From NCBI GenBank assembly GCA_963205185.1, contig CAUJHZ010000046.1, positions 91,007-155,006 of the forward strand: 64,000 nucleotides of DNA. The letters run 5' to 3'. Below the pieces are notes generated by a model. The model searched no databases. It worked only from the letters and a program-made list of their open reading frames with translations, and had not been told where the DNA came from. Position 1 is the stretch's first letter; every line of letters begins with the position of its first letter. Positions 51,596-59,065 of this stretch are shown piece by piece. Origin of the DNA: Planctomycetota bacterium. GTDB lineage: Bacteria > Planctomycetota > Phycisphaerae > Phycisphaerales > UBA5793. Both the position numbers and the translations under genes were made by a program.

Positions 51596-51668
51596 GGCCC
51601 CGTAGCTCAGCGGTCAGAGCAGGGGACTCATAATCCTCGGGTCGCTGGTTCGAATCCAGCCGGGGCTA
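51596..51668 (+). tRNA. tRNA with anticodon CAT, likely tRNA-Ile2 (or elongator Met), element integration site
   Basis: 73 nt, no encoded CCA. The acceptor GGCCCCG pairs with CGGGGCT (one G-T pair), D arm GCTC...GAGC, anticodon arm GGGGA-CTCATAA-TCCTC with anticodon CAT, T arm GCTGG-TTCGAAT-CCAGC. The GGCCCC acceptor start and GGTCGCTGG region resemble the lysidine-modified tRNA-Ile2 of Escherichia coli more than its elongator tRNA-Met, but only a tilS-recognition analysis would settle it. Its 3' part is the left att copy of the integrated element and may be element-derived. Confidence 0.9.
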
Positions 51669-53098
51669 TTCTCGCAATGCGTTGCATTGCCGCGCGATGA
51701 TGCGCGATTTCCCCTTGTTTTCAAGGGGTTTTCGCGTTGCTCGCGCGTGCGCCCGTGCGATGCCTTCGGCGCAATGCTTGGCGATGGTTCGCAACGATTT
51801 GCAGGCGCGTTCCTGCCAGTTAGACCCCCACTCGCCGGGCCGTCAGTTCCGGTCGCTCGCAGCGCCGCCGCTTCGCTCTCGGGCGCGTCATCGTCAAAAA
51901 CCGGCAGCCCGTCCAGCCCGGCCCGAACGTCGTGAAGGCCCAACGTCGTGTAGCAGTTCAACGTCAGTTTTGGGTCCGAGTGTCTCGCCAATGATTGAGC
52001 GACTTTGACCGACGCGCCCGCCCGAACGATGCTCGTGATGAATGACGCTCGCAACGCGTGAAAGTCCACGATTCGCCGCTCGCCGTCAGTTCGCCTCAGG
52101 AAGTCCGTAGAGCGTCGCTGCCACGCTTCGGCTAGGTCGCCCGTCTCCAGCGCCCACGCCCGCCGCGCTCGCCTCAGGTCGAAGCGGATCATCTCAGCGG
52201 TTCGCCCCATGCGGCCCGTGAACACTGGCGCGCCCTTCGGCTTGTTGGCCAGCCATGGCCGCAGCACGTCGGCTAGGTCGCTTCGGATCGGTTGCACGTC
52301 CAGTTTGCCCCGCTTGCTGTGCGCGGCCTGCACGGTTACGCTCGGCCCCTCAGGCGAGAGATTGAAACTCGCCGGGGTCAATGATGCAATCTCACCGGCG
52401 CGAAGTCCCGAGCCGCTCGCCAGCCTGTACAGGACGCTGCGATCCGCGCCGCTCAACAGGTGATACTCCGGGCCAGTCTCGGCGGCTCGAATCAGCCGGG
52501 CGAGTTCATCATCCAGCAGCGGCCGACGCACCCGCCGACGATCCTTTTCGACGTTCATCGACTTCATGCCCGCCAGCGGATCGGCCGCGAGTCGCCCGTC
52601 GTGAATGCACCAGCGCACAAAACTGCGAACCGCGCCAAGGTGCACGTTGCGAGTTCGCGCCGATGCGTTGCCGCCGTTGAGTTCCTTCACCGCTTTGAGG
52701 ATTCGACTCGGGGCCAGGTCCGCCAGTACGCCTACATTCGCAGCCGTGAGGATGCGAGTCGCCGCGCCAGTGCTCTTGCGAACGTGCTCCGCCGAGTTGC
52801 CCCGCGAAGTCAGGTAGTCCCGCCATGCGCTCAGGTGTTCGCTCACGCCGCGCTTGCCGTGCGCTGCCATCGTCTCGGCCCGCAGGTCCAGCGTCCCGGC
52901 TCGCATCCTTGCAGCGCGCCCCGTCCAGTGAGACAACACCTCAAGCGCGGCCGCCCGGTCGGTCGTTCGCGTGGACTTGCGCCTCGGCTTCCCGTCGGGT
53001 CCGATCCATTCGGCCGTCCACGGCGCACCCGGCGATCGCTGGTAAACGGTCCCGCTTCCATTCGCCCGTCGCCGCCGCTTATTTCGTGCCCTTGCCAC
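51614..53098 (-). CDS. Tyrosine-family site-specific integrase, C-terminus set by the att junction
   Basis: Catalyses integration and, with a helper, excision. An N-terminal AP2-like arm-binding part (GTVYQRSPGAPWTAEWIGPD) and a SAM-like core-binding domain (residues 82-180) precede the catalytic domain. Catalytic residues are Arg233 (GLRAGEIASL), Lys near 262, His347 and Arg350 (FHALRASF), His373 and Tyr383 (NCYTTLG). The last residues GWIRTSDPRIMSPLL are antisense translation of the tRNA 3' half, and the stop TGA at 51614-51616 lies in the tRNA D arm. In the excised circle the frame would cross att and gain 56 residues encoded at 58841-59011. The start overlaps the upstream HTH gene by 20 bp. 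Confidence 0.93.
   Translation of the reverse strand: MARARNKRRRRANGSGTVYQRSPGAPWTAEWIGPDGKPRRKSTRTTDRAAALEVLSHWTGRAARMRAGTLDLRAETMAAHGKRGVSEHLSAWRDYLTSRGNSAEHVRKSTGAATRILTAANVGVLADLAPSRILKAVKELNGGNASARTRNVHLGAVRSFVRWCIHDGRLAADPLAGMKSMNVEKDRRRVRRPLLDDELARLIRAAETGPEYHLLSGADRSVLYRLASGSGLRAGEIASLTPASFNLSPEGPSVTVQAAHSKRGKLDVQPIRSDLADVLRPWLANKPKGAPVFTGRMGRTAEMIRFDLRRARRAWALETGDLAEAWQRRSTDFLRRTDGERRIVDFHALRASFITSIVRAGASVKVAQSLARHSDPKLTLNCYTTLGLHDVRAGLDGLPVFDDDAPESEAAALRATGTDGPASGGLTGRNAPANRCEPSPSIAPKASHGRTREQRENPLKTRGNRASSRGNATHCENSPGWIRTSDPRIMSPLL
51617..51670 (+). repeat. att repeat, left copy
   Basis: 54 bp from GAGCAGGGGACTCATAATCC to GGGGCTATT. It completes the intact tRNA. It differs from the right copy at five positions, two of which exchange a base pair of the T stem. 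Confidence 0.92.
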
Positions 53099-53315
53099 TT
53101 GTTGCCTTGCCCTTCCCCCGGCGCGTCCGCCGGATGATGATTTCGCAGCCGATTGCCGCCGCGAGCGCCTCGGCCGTGTCCAGCCGGACGGTCGGCCGCT
53201 CGCCGCTCATGAATCGGCACAAGCCGCTCAGTTCGATTCCAGCGTCTGCCGCGGTCCGGTACAGGCTCTTGCCGCTTTGCTCGATCCCGCGCCGCAATTC
53301 ATCGACAATGGTCAT
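53079..53315 (-). CDS. Small helix-turn-helix (XRE-like) regulator
   Basis: 78 residues. LYRTAADAGIELSGLCRFMSG is a helix-turn-helix of the Cro/C1 type, followed by LDTAEALAAAIGCEIIIRR, as in small antitoxin or phage-type regulators. The basic tail ends GKGKATSGKGTK. I chose the ATG at 53315; an upstream in-frame extension is Arg/Gly-rich and overlaps the next gene. It lies between the integrase (20-bp overlap) and the operon above it, the position expected for a regulator of integrase expression. Confidence 0.75.
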   Translation of the reverse strand: MTIVDELRRGIEQSGKSLYRTAADAGIELSGLCRFMSGERPTVRLDTAEALAAAIGCEIIIRRTRRGKGKATSGKGTK

Positions 53316-53323
53316 GGATGATT

Positions 53324-53734
53324 CTAGCCACATGATTGCTTTCTGTCCAGTAGGCGCCGCGCCCGCGCTTCTAGTGCCGCGTGCGCCTGCCGCGCCGCCT
53401 CTCGGCCGGGAACACCGCGACTCCACAGCCGCGCCAAGTTTGCCGTCCACTTGCCGCGCTCGTGTTCGGCCACCACGGGCGACAGGGCGGACACCAACGC
53501 TTCGGATTGCTCCGTCGCGGTCGGGTTGTTCGCGCCGGGCTCGCGCCGCCCGCCGGGGTACGCCGCCAGCGCCGCCAGCACGTCACCGCGATGCTCCCGT
53601 AGTCCTGCCGCGAGTTGAGTCGGAACCGTCCCAGCCGCGCGATACCGGATCGCGCCGCCATCGCGCCAGAGAGAGACCATTGCTTCATCAGCGATCGTGA
53701 ACAGCAGGGCCACAGCCGTCGGGTGATCGCTCAT
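53324..53734 (-). CDS. Small protein of unknown function in the element operon
   Basis: 136 residues, mixed alpha/beta. The N-terminus DEAMVSLWRDGGAIRYRAAG followed by LAAGLREHRGDVLAALAAY resembles the small docking-type domain (TubC N-terminal-like) often found next to primase-like genes in mobile elements. The rest is Ala/Arg-rich. Its ATG overlaps the stop of the DUF3987 gene in ATGA. Function unknown. Confidence 0.7.
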   Translation of the reverse strand: MSDHPTAVALLFTIADEAMVSLWRDGGAIRYRAAGTVPTQLAAGLREHRGDVLAALAAYPGGRREPGANNPTATEQSEALVSALSPVVAEHERGKWTANLARLWSRGVPGREAARQAHAALEARARRLLDRKQSCG

Positions 53735-55854
53735 ATAACCCCCTCAACGATGCCGCCAGCGGATTCGTCTACGTCCAGCCAACCATTCGATTTCGGAATC
53801 TCATCAGTGGCTACGGCAACGGAACCCCCAAAAACCTCGGGGATTTCATAGGTTGTGGTGCCGTAGCCAGCGGTGTGGACCTGAAAGCGGCGGGTCGTCT
53901 GACCACCCTTCGGCCCTGCCGGGACCATCACCCATTCACCGACGCCCGACGCCGCAAGGTCGCTCAGCGCCTTCTCAGCGGCCTCGGTCTTGCCCCGGAA
54001 CCGGCGCGGTCCTTGCGAGAGTTCACGAGCAGTGGCGGACCCGCCACGGCCCTGAATCCACTCCACGAGTTCGCGCTTTTCACGATCCCCGTCCGACTCA
54101 TCAAACAGGCCGTAGACCCGTTCGGCCTCGCGTGCGAACCAGTTGACGGCCTCAATCGCATCCTCGATCGTCGGCAGGTCGATCGCCTCTCCGACATCCT
54201 CACCCGACGCCTGCCCCGCAAGGTGAAAGATCAGTGCGAGCCGCAGGACGTAGCCATACATCTTCGCCAGCGCCCCCCGCACATCCCCGGCCGCCTCATT
54301 CGTTATGTCGGCGTGGACGTTATGCCACTGAATGAACCGCTCGCGCGCTTTAGGCGACAGGCAAATCTCGATGGGAACCGGATCGCCGCCGTCATCGACT
54401 CCATGCTCCAGCGCCAGCAGGCCGCCGACGATCCGCCGCAGGCCATTCTCGGCCTCAATCGACAGGTCGCGGTCAGAGAATCGTCGGGGCCGCTTCGGCG
54501 GGAAGGCGATCAGGAATCGAGAGGCGAACCCCGACAGGCGCATCGACTCGCTCACGGCCCGCGTGAGGATGCCCGGCTGGATGCCGCCGCAGATCGACAC
54601 GGCCGCGCGCGGGATGTAACACGGTCCCGCCGCGCCCTTGCGGTCGATCTGCCAAAACTCACCCGACCACGCCTGTAGGTATCTCGTGATATCCGACCCC
54701 TTCGACTTCTTGTAGGCGTCGAGACCGGCGATCAGTCCCGAGAGTTCATCGGCGGCCGCCAGCACGCCTCGCGGGTTGGCGTCCAACACGGGTGCAAGCG
54801 CCTCGATGGTGATGTCGCTTACGATGTACCGCCTCGGCTTCGGTTGCTCCGGCTCCGCAGGCGGATCGCCGACGGGCTTGCCCCGGTACGCCTTCATTCG
54901 GCAATCGAAGGCGATCGCGGCAGCGCGATGTAACTCGACCTCCTGCCGGTAGACCTCCATCGCGCGATTCTGCGCCTCGTGAAGCGGCTTGTGCGTTGCG
55001 CGCATCGTGGGGGTCTTTGTGGTCCCCGTCTCCGCGACGGTCATCGCCCAAACAATGGGAAACTCGTGCCAGGCTCGATTCACCCGCACAAGGCGAGTTG
55101 TTCCAATCGCGGACCCGAGCATCGACAGCAGCGGCATCACGACGAATGTATCATCGACAAAATTGCACCCGGCGAGTTCCTTGACATAGCGCCACAACGA
55201 TCGCGGGAGTCGTTGAGTCGGGAACGGCCGCCAGGTCAGGACGGACTCGGCCGCCTCACGCTTCGGTTCCCACAGAGGAGCATCGTCGATCAGCGTTGCC
55301 AGTCGTGCCCGGACCGTCTCGATGCCTTCAGTGCGAACCCATGCCCGCAGGTCTTTGTAACACTCAGGCGGGTAGATCACCTTGATGCTGGCGACTCTGC
55401 CATGCAATTCGGCGGCGCATTTCTCCGCGCCGGTTCGGCCCGCCCCGCCGTCATTCTCGCCCACAATACAGCCGTGCCGCGTCTCATCGAGCAGCGCGAC
55501 GAGCAGCGCGTTTCCACCCGTCGCCGACGGTCGGCCGATCGCATCGTAACCCAGGTCGATCGCGGTCGCGGTGTCTGACAGCCCTTCCGGGGACAACAGC
55601 GGCGACAGCGGCGACGTACCGGCGTAGGCGTCCAGTGGCGCGGCATAACAAAGGCCGCGCTTGCCGCCCGCGTCGGCCTTTTTGGATCCGTCAGGATATC
55701 GAGTCGTCGATCCGATGATCGCGCCGTCGCCGTCGCGCTCAGGCCAGCGAAGATTCCCGGCGTCATCGACCATGCAGCCGAGCCGCGTCAAGGCGTCCTC
55801 GGTTACGCCGAGTTCCACGGCCCAATCTGCGATCGTGCGAGTGGCGATCGTCAT
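53731..55854 (-). CDS. Toprim-like and DUF3987 protein, probable replication protein of the element
   Basis: 707 residues. The N-terminal part (residues about 85-195) looks like a Toprim/primase fragment: GYDAIGRPSATGGNALLVAL, then GENDGGAGRTGAEKCAAEL and YKDLRAWVRTEGIE. From about residue 220 a DUF3987 domain follows, a RecA/helicase-like family in which the P-loop is degenerate (TVAETGTTKTPTM). Further motifs are AAADELSGLIAGLDAYK and GGIQPGILTRAVSE. The C-terminus has a winged-helix-like part (ELVEWIQGRGGSATARELSQG). Such proteins are thought to initiate replication of mobile elements. It overlaps both neighbours by 4 bp. Confidence 0.85.
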   Translation of the reverse strand: MTIATRTIADWAVELGVTEDALTRLGCMVDDAGNLRWPERDGDGAIIGSTTRYPDGSKKADAGGKRGLCYAAPLDAYAGTSPLSPLLSPEGLSDTATAIDLGYDAIGRPSATGGNALLVALLDETRHGCIVGENDGGAGRTGAEKCAAELHGRVASIKVIYPPECYKDLRAWVRTEGIETVRARLATLIDDAPLWEPKREAAESVLTWRPFPTQRLPRSLWRYVKELAGCNFVDDTFVVMPLLSMLGSAIGTTRLVRVNRAWHEFPIVWAMTVAETGTTKTPTMRATHKPLHEAQNRAMEVYRQEVELHRAAAIAFDCRMKAYRGKPVGDPPAEPEQPKPRRYIVSDITIEALAPVLDANPRGVLAAADELSGLIAGLDAYKKSKGSDITRYLQAWSGEFWQIDRKGAAGPCYIPRAAVSICGGIQPGILTRAVSESMRLSGFASRFLIAFPPKRPRRFSDRDLSIEAENGLRRIVGGLLALEHGVDDGGDPVPIEICLSPKARERFIQWHNVHADITNEAAGDVRGALAKMYGYVLRLALIFHLAGQASGEDVGEAIDLPTIEDAIEAVNWFAREAERVYGLFDESDGDREKRELVEWIQGRGGSATARELSQGPRRFRGKTEAAEKALSDLAASGVGEWVMVPAGPKGGQTTRRFQVHTAGYGTTTYEIPEVFGGSVAVATDEIPKSNGWLDVDESAGGIVEGVI

Positions 55855-56051
55855 CGAAGCGCCTCCCGGCCGAGCAGCCGCAGCAGGATCGACTGCACCC
55901 GGCGGCGCAGGCGGATGATTCGGATTCGGCGCGCGAAGGCTTTTGCTTCACGACTGACGGGTGCATTCTGTCCTATGATGTTCATGGTCCAATCCTCGCC
56001 CGGCCGCGTCCTGTTGGGAGACTCGACGCCGCCGGGCATTTTGTTCGTCAT
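55851..56051 (-). CDS. Short basic protein of unknown function
   Basis: 66 residues; the second half is strongly basic and helical (AKAFARRIRIIRLRRRVQSI). Start and stop overlap the flanking genes by 4 bp each, which is the main reason to accept it. No family recognised. Confidence 0.6.
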   Translation of the reverse strand: MTNKMPGGVESPNRTRPGEDWTMNIIGQNAPVSREAKAFARRIRIIRLRRRVQSILLRLLGREALR

Positions 56052-56254
56052 CGCGGCCGCTCAATGCGGGCCGCAAGCCAGTCGCGTAGTTCGCGTTCGG
56101 GGTAGACGATGCAACCGCCGATCCGACAGTGCGGCAGCGCAAGCGTGCGGTCGGCCGTCCACGCCGAGAGAGTGCGGCGCGAGATTCCCAGCGCCTTGCA
56201 GGCGTCGGCGGGCCGGAGTCCGATGGTCGGTACTAGATCGCGGTCGGCGGTCAT
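56048..56254 (-). CDS. HTH_17/excisionase-type DNA-binding protein
   Basis: 68 residues forming a winged helix-turn-helix: LRPADACKALGISRRTLSAW, then LPHCRIGGCIVYPERELRDW. This is the pattern of excisionase and MerR-like small regulators. It is a good candidate for the directionality factor that would help the integrase excise the element. It overlaps the DUF1580-like gene above and the short basic gene below by 4 bp each. Confidence 0.82.
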   Translation of the reverse strand: MTADRDLVPTIGLRPADACKALGISRRTLSAWTADRTLALPHCRIGGCIVYPERELRDWLAARIERPR

Positions 56255-56520
56255 CGCGCGCCCCCTTCCGCGTCAGTCTGCCATTGCGGCGCATCTGAGT
56301 CGGCGAGCGCAGTGAAAAACTCATCGAGCAAGGATTTCGACGTAAACAGCCGCCGACCGGCGCGGTAACATTTGAGCCGCACCCGCTCACCCGTACGGGA
56401 AAGACAGCCACGGCGCATCCACGACCAGACCGCCGTTCGGCCGGGATTGCCCGGCACGAGCGCGGATACATCATCGAGCGTCAAGTATTCCGGTTTTGAA
56501 GTGTCGAGCCGAATTGCCAT
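56251..56520 (-). CDS. DUF1580-like small DNA-binding protein
   Basis: 89 residues. YLTLDDVSALVPGNPGRTAV, WSWMRRGCLSRTGERVRLKC and AGRRLFTSKSLLDEFFTAL match the pattern I know from DUF1580, a planctomycete family of short HTH-like proteins in mobile elements. It is the first gene of the overlapping operon that runs down to 53324. The iteron-like repeats lie about 250 bp upstream. Confidence 0.75.
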   Translation of the reverse strand: MAIRLDTSKPEYLTLDDVSALVPGNPGRTAVWSWMRRGCLSRTGERVRLKCYRAGRRLFTSKSLLDEFFTALADSDAPQWQTDAEGGAR

Positions 56521-56671
56521 CGCGGATTACTCCTGCGAAGGCAACGGCCTTCAAGTCCCTTGCGGGCGGGCTTCAGCCCTGTTTGGGTTTGATTGACAAG
56601 CATATTCGCAGATCGCGGTCAGTTCCACTGCATCCCGTCCCGGTTGGCAAAGCGGGAGTCGGGCCGCCCCT

Positions 56672-56693
56672 CGCGCGCGTGCGCGCGCGTATG
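56672..56693. repeat. Alternating CG/TG tract (Z-DNA-prone)
   Basis: About 22 bases of strictly alternating pyrimidine and purine, mostly CG steps with TG and TA steps. Such tracts can adopt left-handed DNA under negative supercoiling. No repeat copies elsewhere were noticed. Confidence 0.6.
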
Positions 56694-56775
56694 TCGCAGA
56701 AATACGGGCGGGAATTCTTGGAGTCCCTAAAAGGGCCACGTCCTCGCCCCTGACAACAGGCGGATTATCAGTGCC

Positions 56776-56835
56776 GCGCCGGGTTTGCGGACACTAAAAA
56801 CAGGCGCGCCGGGATTTTTCGACACTAGAAAAAGG
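56776..56835. repeat. Two iteron-like tandem repeats of about 30 bp
   Basis: Copy 1 (56776-56804) starts GCGCCGGGTTTGCGGACACT and ends AAAAACAGG. Copy 2 (56806-56835) starts GCGCCGGGATTTTTCGACAC and ends TAGAAAAAGG. The GCGCCGGG block, the GACACTA block and the A-run are kept with the same spacing. Position upstream of the replication-type operon suggests iterons or binding sites for one of its HTH proteins. Confidence 0.6.
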
Positions 56836-56842
56836 GGGCGAC

Positions 56843-57034
56843 TCACTGCAACGAGATTGCAAGGTCGCCGCCGTGCGCTTCGTCGCCTTCGTCCACCGTG
56901 GCTTGCCTCTGTTCGCCATCGCTTGCGCTCGACTGTGCGGGTCGGCCCGCAGCGCCACGACCGGGCAAAGGCCGAAGCACCACGAGTCCGCTTGACGCGA
57001 CCGTCGCCGCGTCGTCCCGCTCGTCAAGATTCAT
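56843..57034 (-). CDS. Possible small acidic protein
   Basis: 63 residues, acidic, no membrane segment. The stretch DERDDAATVASSGLVVLRPL is reminiscent of short proteins encoded near planctomycete integrases, but this is weak recollection. No good ribosome binding site. It lies in an otherwise empty region. Confidence 0.3.
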   Translation of the reverse strand: MNLDERDDAATVASSGLVVLRPLPGRGAAGRPAQSSASDGEQRQATVDEGDEAHGGDLAISLQ

Positions 57035-57136
57035 GCCGTACCGGTGGGGTAGACTTTCTGACAGTTCTTGGCATTCGTCGGATGAAGCCGTGCCGGTTGC
57101 CCACCTTCAATTGTCCCTCATTCCACTTCTTCTGCT

Positions 57137-57520
57137 CTACGGTTCGAATAGGCGTAGGCATGATAGTTCCCGCCCTTCTGAATAGACCACTAGCCAGTAA
57201 GCGCCTGCTGCCGGAATCGGAATCCCTGTTAGTTCAGCCGCCATCTCAGCCGCTACGGGGACCTTGGGAAATTGGTGTATGACCATTCTTTCCGCTCGAT
57301 TTGGAATCTCAAGTTCGAGATGAATGCGGACTTGATGATTGCAGGGGATTTCAAGAGCAACATACAGACAGCAGTCGGGGAGTCGAATCGGACGTAGCGG
57401 CTTTGGAGACAGCGCCGTAAAGATACCGTGAAGCGTGAATTGTCTCGTGGTTGTGTCCTGCTTTGCTGCATCACAGAGAACCATTGCGGTAACATGCGGG
57501 CAGCGCGTTGCTTCGCTCAT
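57137..57520 (-). CDS. DUF6941-like small protein
   Basis: 127 residues. After MSEATRCPHVTAMVLCDAAK come FTLHGIFTAL, LPDCCLYVALEIPCNHQV and an Ig-like end, GIPIPAAGAYWLVVYSEGREL. The layout (leading CD, GIF motif, beta sandwich) is that of the DUF6941 family; function unknown. The coding DNA is low in GC (26 of 60 bases in 57301-57360), unlike the rest of the window. The ATG at 57520 is the best fit to the family start, although no strong ribosome binding site precedes it. Confidence 0.65.
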   Translation of the reverse strand: MSEATRCPHVTAMVLCDAAKQDTTTRQFTLHGIFTALSPKPLRPIRLPDCCLYVALEIPCNHQVRIHLELEIPNRAERMVIHQFPKVPVAAEMAAELTGIPIPAAGAYWLVVYSEGRELSCLRLFEP

Positions 57521-57648
57521 GGAATTGCCCCATCGACCGGAATCCGTGACGCTTGCCAACGCCATAGCGCGGTACTGCGTCGAGGCGAACATACTCCGTT
57601 AGGTGACCGATACTGGAATGCCCCGCATCATCAAGGAACCGGCATTCA

Positions 57649-58224
57649 CTATCCACCTTGCCCCGACTTCATTCGCCGCCCGGTTTCAGCAATAACGATC
57701 CGGCTGGAAAGCGCCGCACCAGCCACGATCAACAGCCATCCTCCGACGTAGATGTCTCGTAGGTGCAATTGAAGGTTGATTGCCCACCATCGTGAACGGG
57801 GAGAAGTGTCCAGTTGAACCCGGTCGATAATGCGATCAGGGTGTGCCTCTCGGGTAGTCTGGTCCGACTGCTCATCTACCACCGGCCCCGCCGGAGAAGC
57901 GGGTTGCGGATACTCGACTTGCCCGAATTGATCGCCATACCGCTGCTGCGCCACGGTGTCAAAACCATCAGGAATGCGCGGACCCTCAACAGGGGCCGTC
58001 GGCCGCGTGGAAGTGGTGGGGCTTTCTTCCAGCAACAGCGATTGAAGTGACTCCATGTTTAGCGTTGGCTCGCTCGCGCCCGTCCAGGCTTTGAGCCGAA
58101 GCCGGTAACTCGCCGAGTCACCCGGCAGGATTCGATGCCACTGCGCAACGTATCGCAGCAATCCATAGCCGCAGAGCATGGCGAGTAGGCCGAGCCAGAA
58201 CAGCCATTGATTGCTTTTTCTCAT
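57649..58224 (-). CDS. Two-helix membrane protein of the element cargo
   Basis: 191 residues. Helix 1 is WLFWLGLLAMLCGYGLLRYV near the N-terminus and helix 2 is DIYVGGWLLIVAGAALSSRI near the C-terminus. The 120 residues between, rich in Pro, Gln and Asp, probably lie outside the cytosol. No family recognised. It starts 14 bp after the lipoprotein stop with GAAGGTGC before the ATG, so the two probably form a unit that acts in the envelope. Confidence 0.7.
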   Translation of the reverse strand: MRKSNQWLFWLGLLAMLCGYGLLRYVAQWHRILPGDSASYRLRLKAWTGASEPTLNMESLQSLLLEESPTTSTRPTAPVEGPRIPDGFDTVAQQRYGDQFGQVEYPQPASPAGPVVDEQSDQTTREAHPDRIIDRVQLDTSPRSRWWAINLQLHLRDIYVGGWLLIVAGAALSSRIVIAETGRRMKSGQGG

Positions 58225-58238
58225 GGAAGCACCTTCGG

Positions 58239-58811
58239 TTACTGCTCGTCGTCTGCGGCTTGCTCGCGCTGAAAGAATGCGGCCTGCGCGTGATATTGGT
58301 CGTACGTATCTTCGGATGTTGCGACTTGGGTTTGCCAACCGGTGATGGTGGATGAACCGTTGTAGTTCGCTCGCAAACCATCGTCTGTCTGAATTTGCCC
58401 CGAGTGGCTTGCTGTGCTATAGGTCGGTACAAGATACGAATACATGCCTTGTTCCGTCCGAGTGCCCAAGAAGTTGATTCGGAAAACGACCAGATCGGCC
58501 CCAATGGATCGCGCGAATGCATCAAGGTCAGCGCGTCTCGCTCGCTGTCGCGCGGCGCTCACCAATCCACCGCCAGACTCGAATTCGTAATTGCAGTATC
58601 CGAGTGGGACCGCCGTTCCTTCCGCGTCTGCAAGTCGTTCCAAGAACAGCGGATCGGCGAAGCCGGAGCAGTCCACAACTTGAATCACAGACTCTTCGGG
58701 CAGTGGCTCGTGAGGGTCGGCGGTCATGGTCACATAGGATCGCTCCCACTCGTTCACCCGGGCGCATCCCGTGAGGATCAATCCCAAAAGCACAATCGCG
58801 GTCGGTCGCAT
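58239..58811 (-). CDS. Lipoprotein of the element cargo
   Basis: 190 residues with a clear lipobox, IVLLGLILTGC. The mature part has CSGFADPLFLERLADAEG and DLDAFARSIGADLVVFRIN, the GADLVV motif being common in small envelope lipoproteins of unknown role. The C-terminus is Gln/Tyr-rich. The ATG at 58811 has GGAGG upstream. It is the first gene of a two-gene cargo unit with a membrane protein. Base composition is lower in GC than the host genes. Cargo lipoproteins of mobile elements sometimes give surface exclusion or phage resistance; nothing here proves it. Confidence 0.78.
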   Translation of the reverse strand: MRPTAIVLLGLILTGCARVNEWERSYVTMTADPHEPLPEESVIQVVDCSGFADPLFLERLADAEGTAVPLGYCNYEFESGGGLVSAARQRARRADLDAFARSIGADLVVFRINFLGTRTEQGMYSYLVPTYSTASHSGQIQTDDGLRANYNGSSTITGWQTQVATSEDTYDQYHAQAAFFQREQAADDEQ

Positions 58812-58840
58812 GATGCCTCCTTCACGACGGGGATTCGGCA

Positions 58841-59065
58841 TCATTGTACCATCGCTCGCATGGCCCGCCGGATCGGCTCGGGCAGGTCCGGCCACGCCGC
58901 GACGATCACCGCGAGCCGCTCATCGTCGATTTCCGGCGCGTTCCTGCCAGTATGGCCCTCAGTTCCCGCCCCCGCTTCGGAAGTGTTTGCGTTTTCAGCA
59001 CTTGGAAACGCGAGCAGGGGACTCATAATCCCTTGGTCCCTGGTTCGAATCCAGGCGGGGCTATT
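58841..59065 (-). other. Detached C-terminal tail of the integrase frame (functional only in the circular form)
   Basis: Read on the minus strand from the right att copy, the frame continues in phase with the integrase: WIRTRDQGIMSPLL, then AFPSAENANTSEAG and, at the end, DERLAVIVAAWPDLPEPIRR. The stop is at 58841-58843. No start codon of its own is supported; an ATG at 59072-59074 lies in host DNA. The AWPDLPEPIR segment looks like the C-terminal tail of planctomycete integrases as I recall them. In the integrated state it is separated from its gene. Confidence 0.75.
59012..59065. repeat. att repeat, right copy
   Basis: 54 bp, same ends as the left copy. It would also fold as a tRNA 3' half (anticodon stem TCCCT, T stem CCTGG/CCAGG). 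It is probably the original chromosomal 3' end displaced by integration. Confidence 0.92.

Larger units (their letters stand above)
56521..57136. other. Non-coding region of the element, probable control or origin region
   Basis: 616 bp with no well-supported gene. It holds two tandem 30-bp repeats (56776-56835), an alternating purine-pyrimidine tract (56672-56693) and possibly one small gene (56843-57034). It lies upstream of the operon start and is the best place for the promoter and for an origin. Confidence 0.5.
51617..59065. mobile_element. tRNA-integrated genetic element of about 7.4 kb
   Basis: The element is bounded by two 54-bp direct repeats of the tRNA 3' half (51617-51670 and 59012-59065), with an integrase next to the left one and reading toward it. 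It holds a compact replication/regulation operon, iteron-like repeats, and a three-gene cargo that is lower in GC. No conjugation, capsid, terminase or relaxase gene is visible. It therefore looks like an integrative mobilisable element or a phage satellite that depends on a helper for transfer. The DUF3987, HTH_17 and DUF1580-like set is one I associate with planctomycete elements; that is recollection, not a search. Confidence 0.88.

Noticed and set aside
59012..59065. A second complete tRNA gene at the right end
   Set aside because: Only the 3' half is present; there is no D arm or 5' acceptor strand before 59012.
51617..59065. Intact prophage or conjugative element
   Set aside because: No capsid, terminase, tail, relaxase or type IV secretion gene could be found between the repeats.
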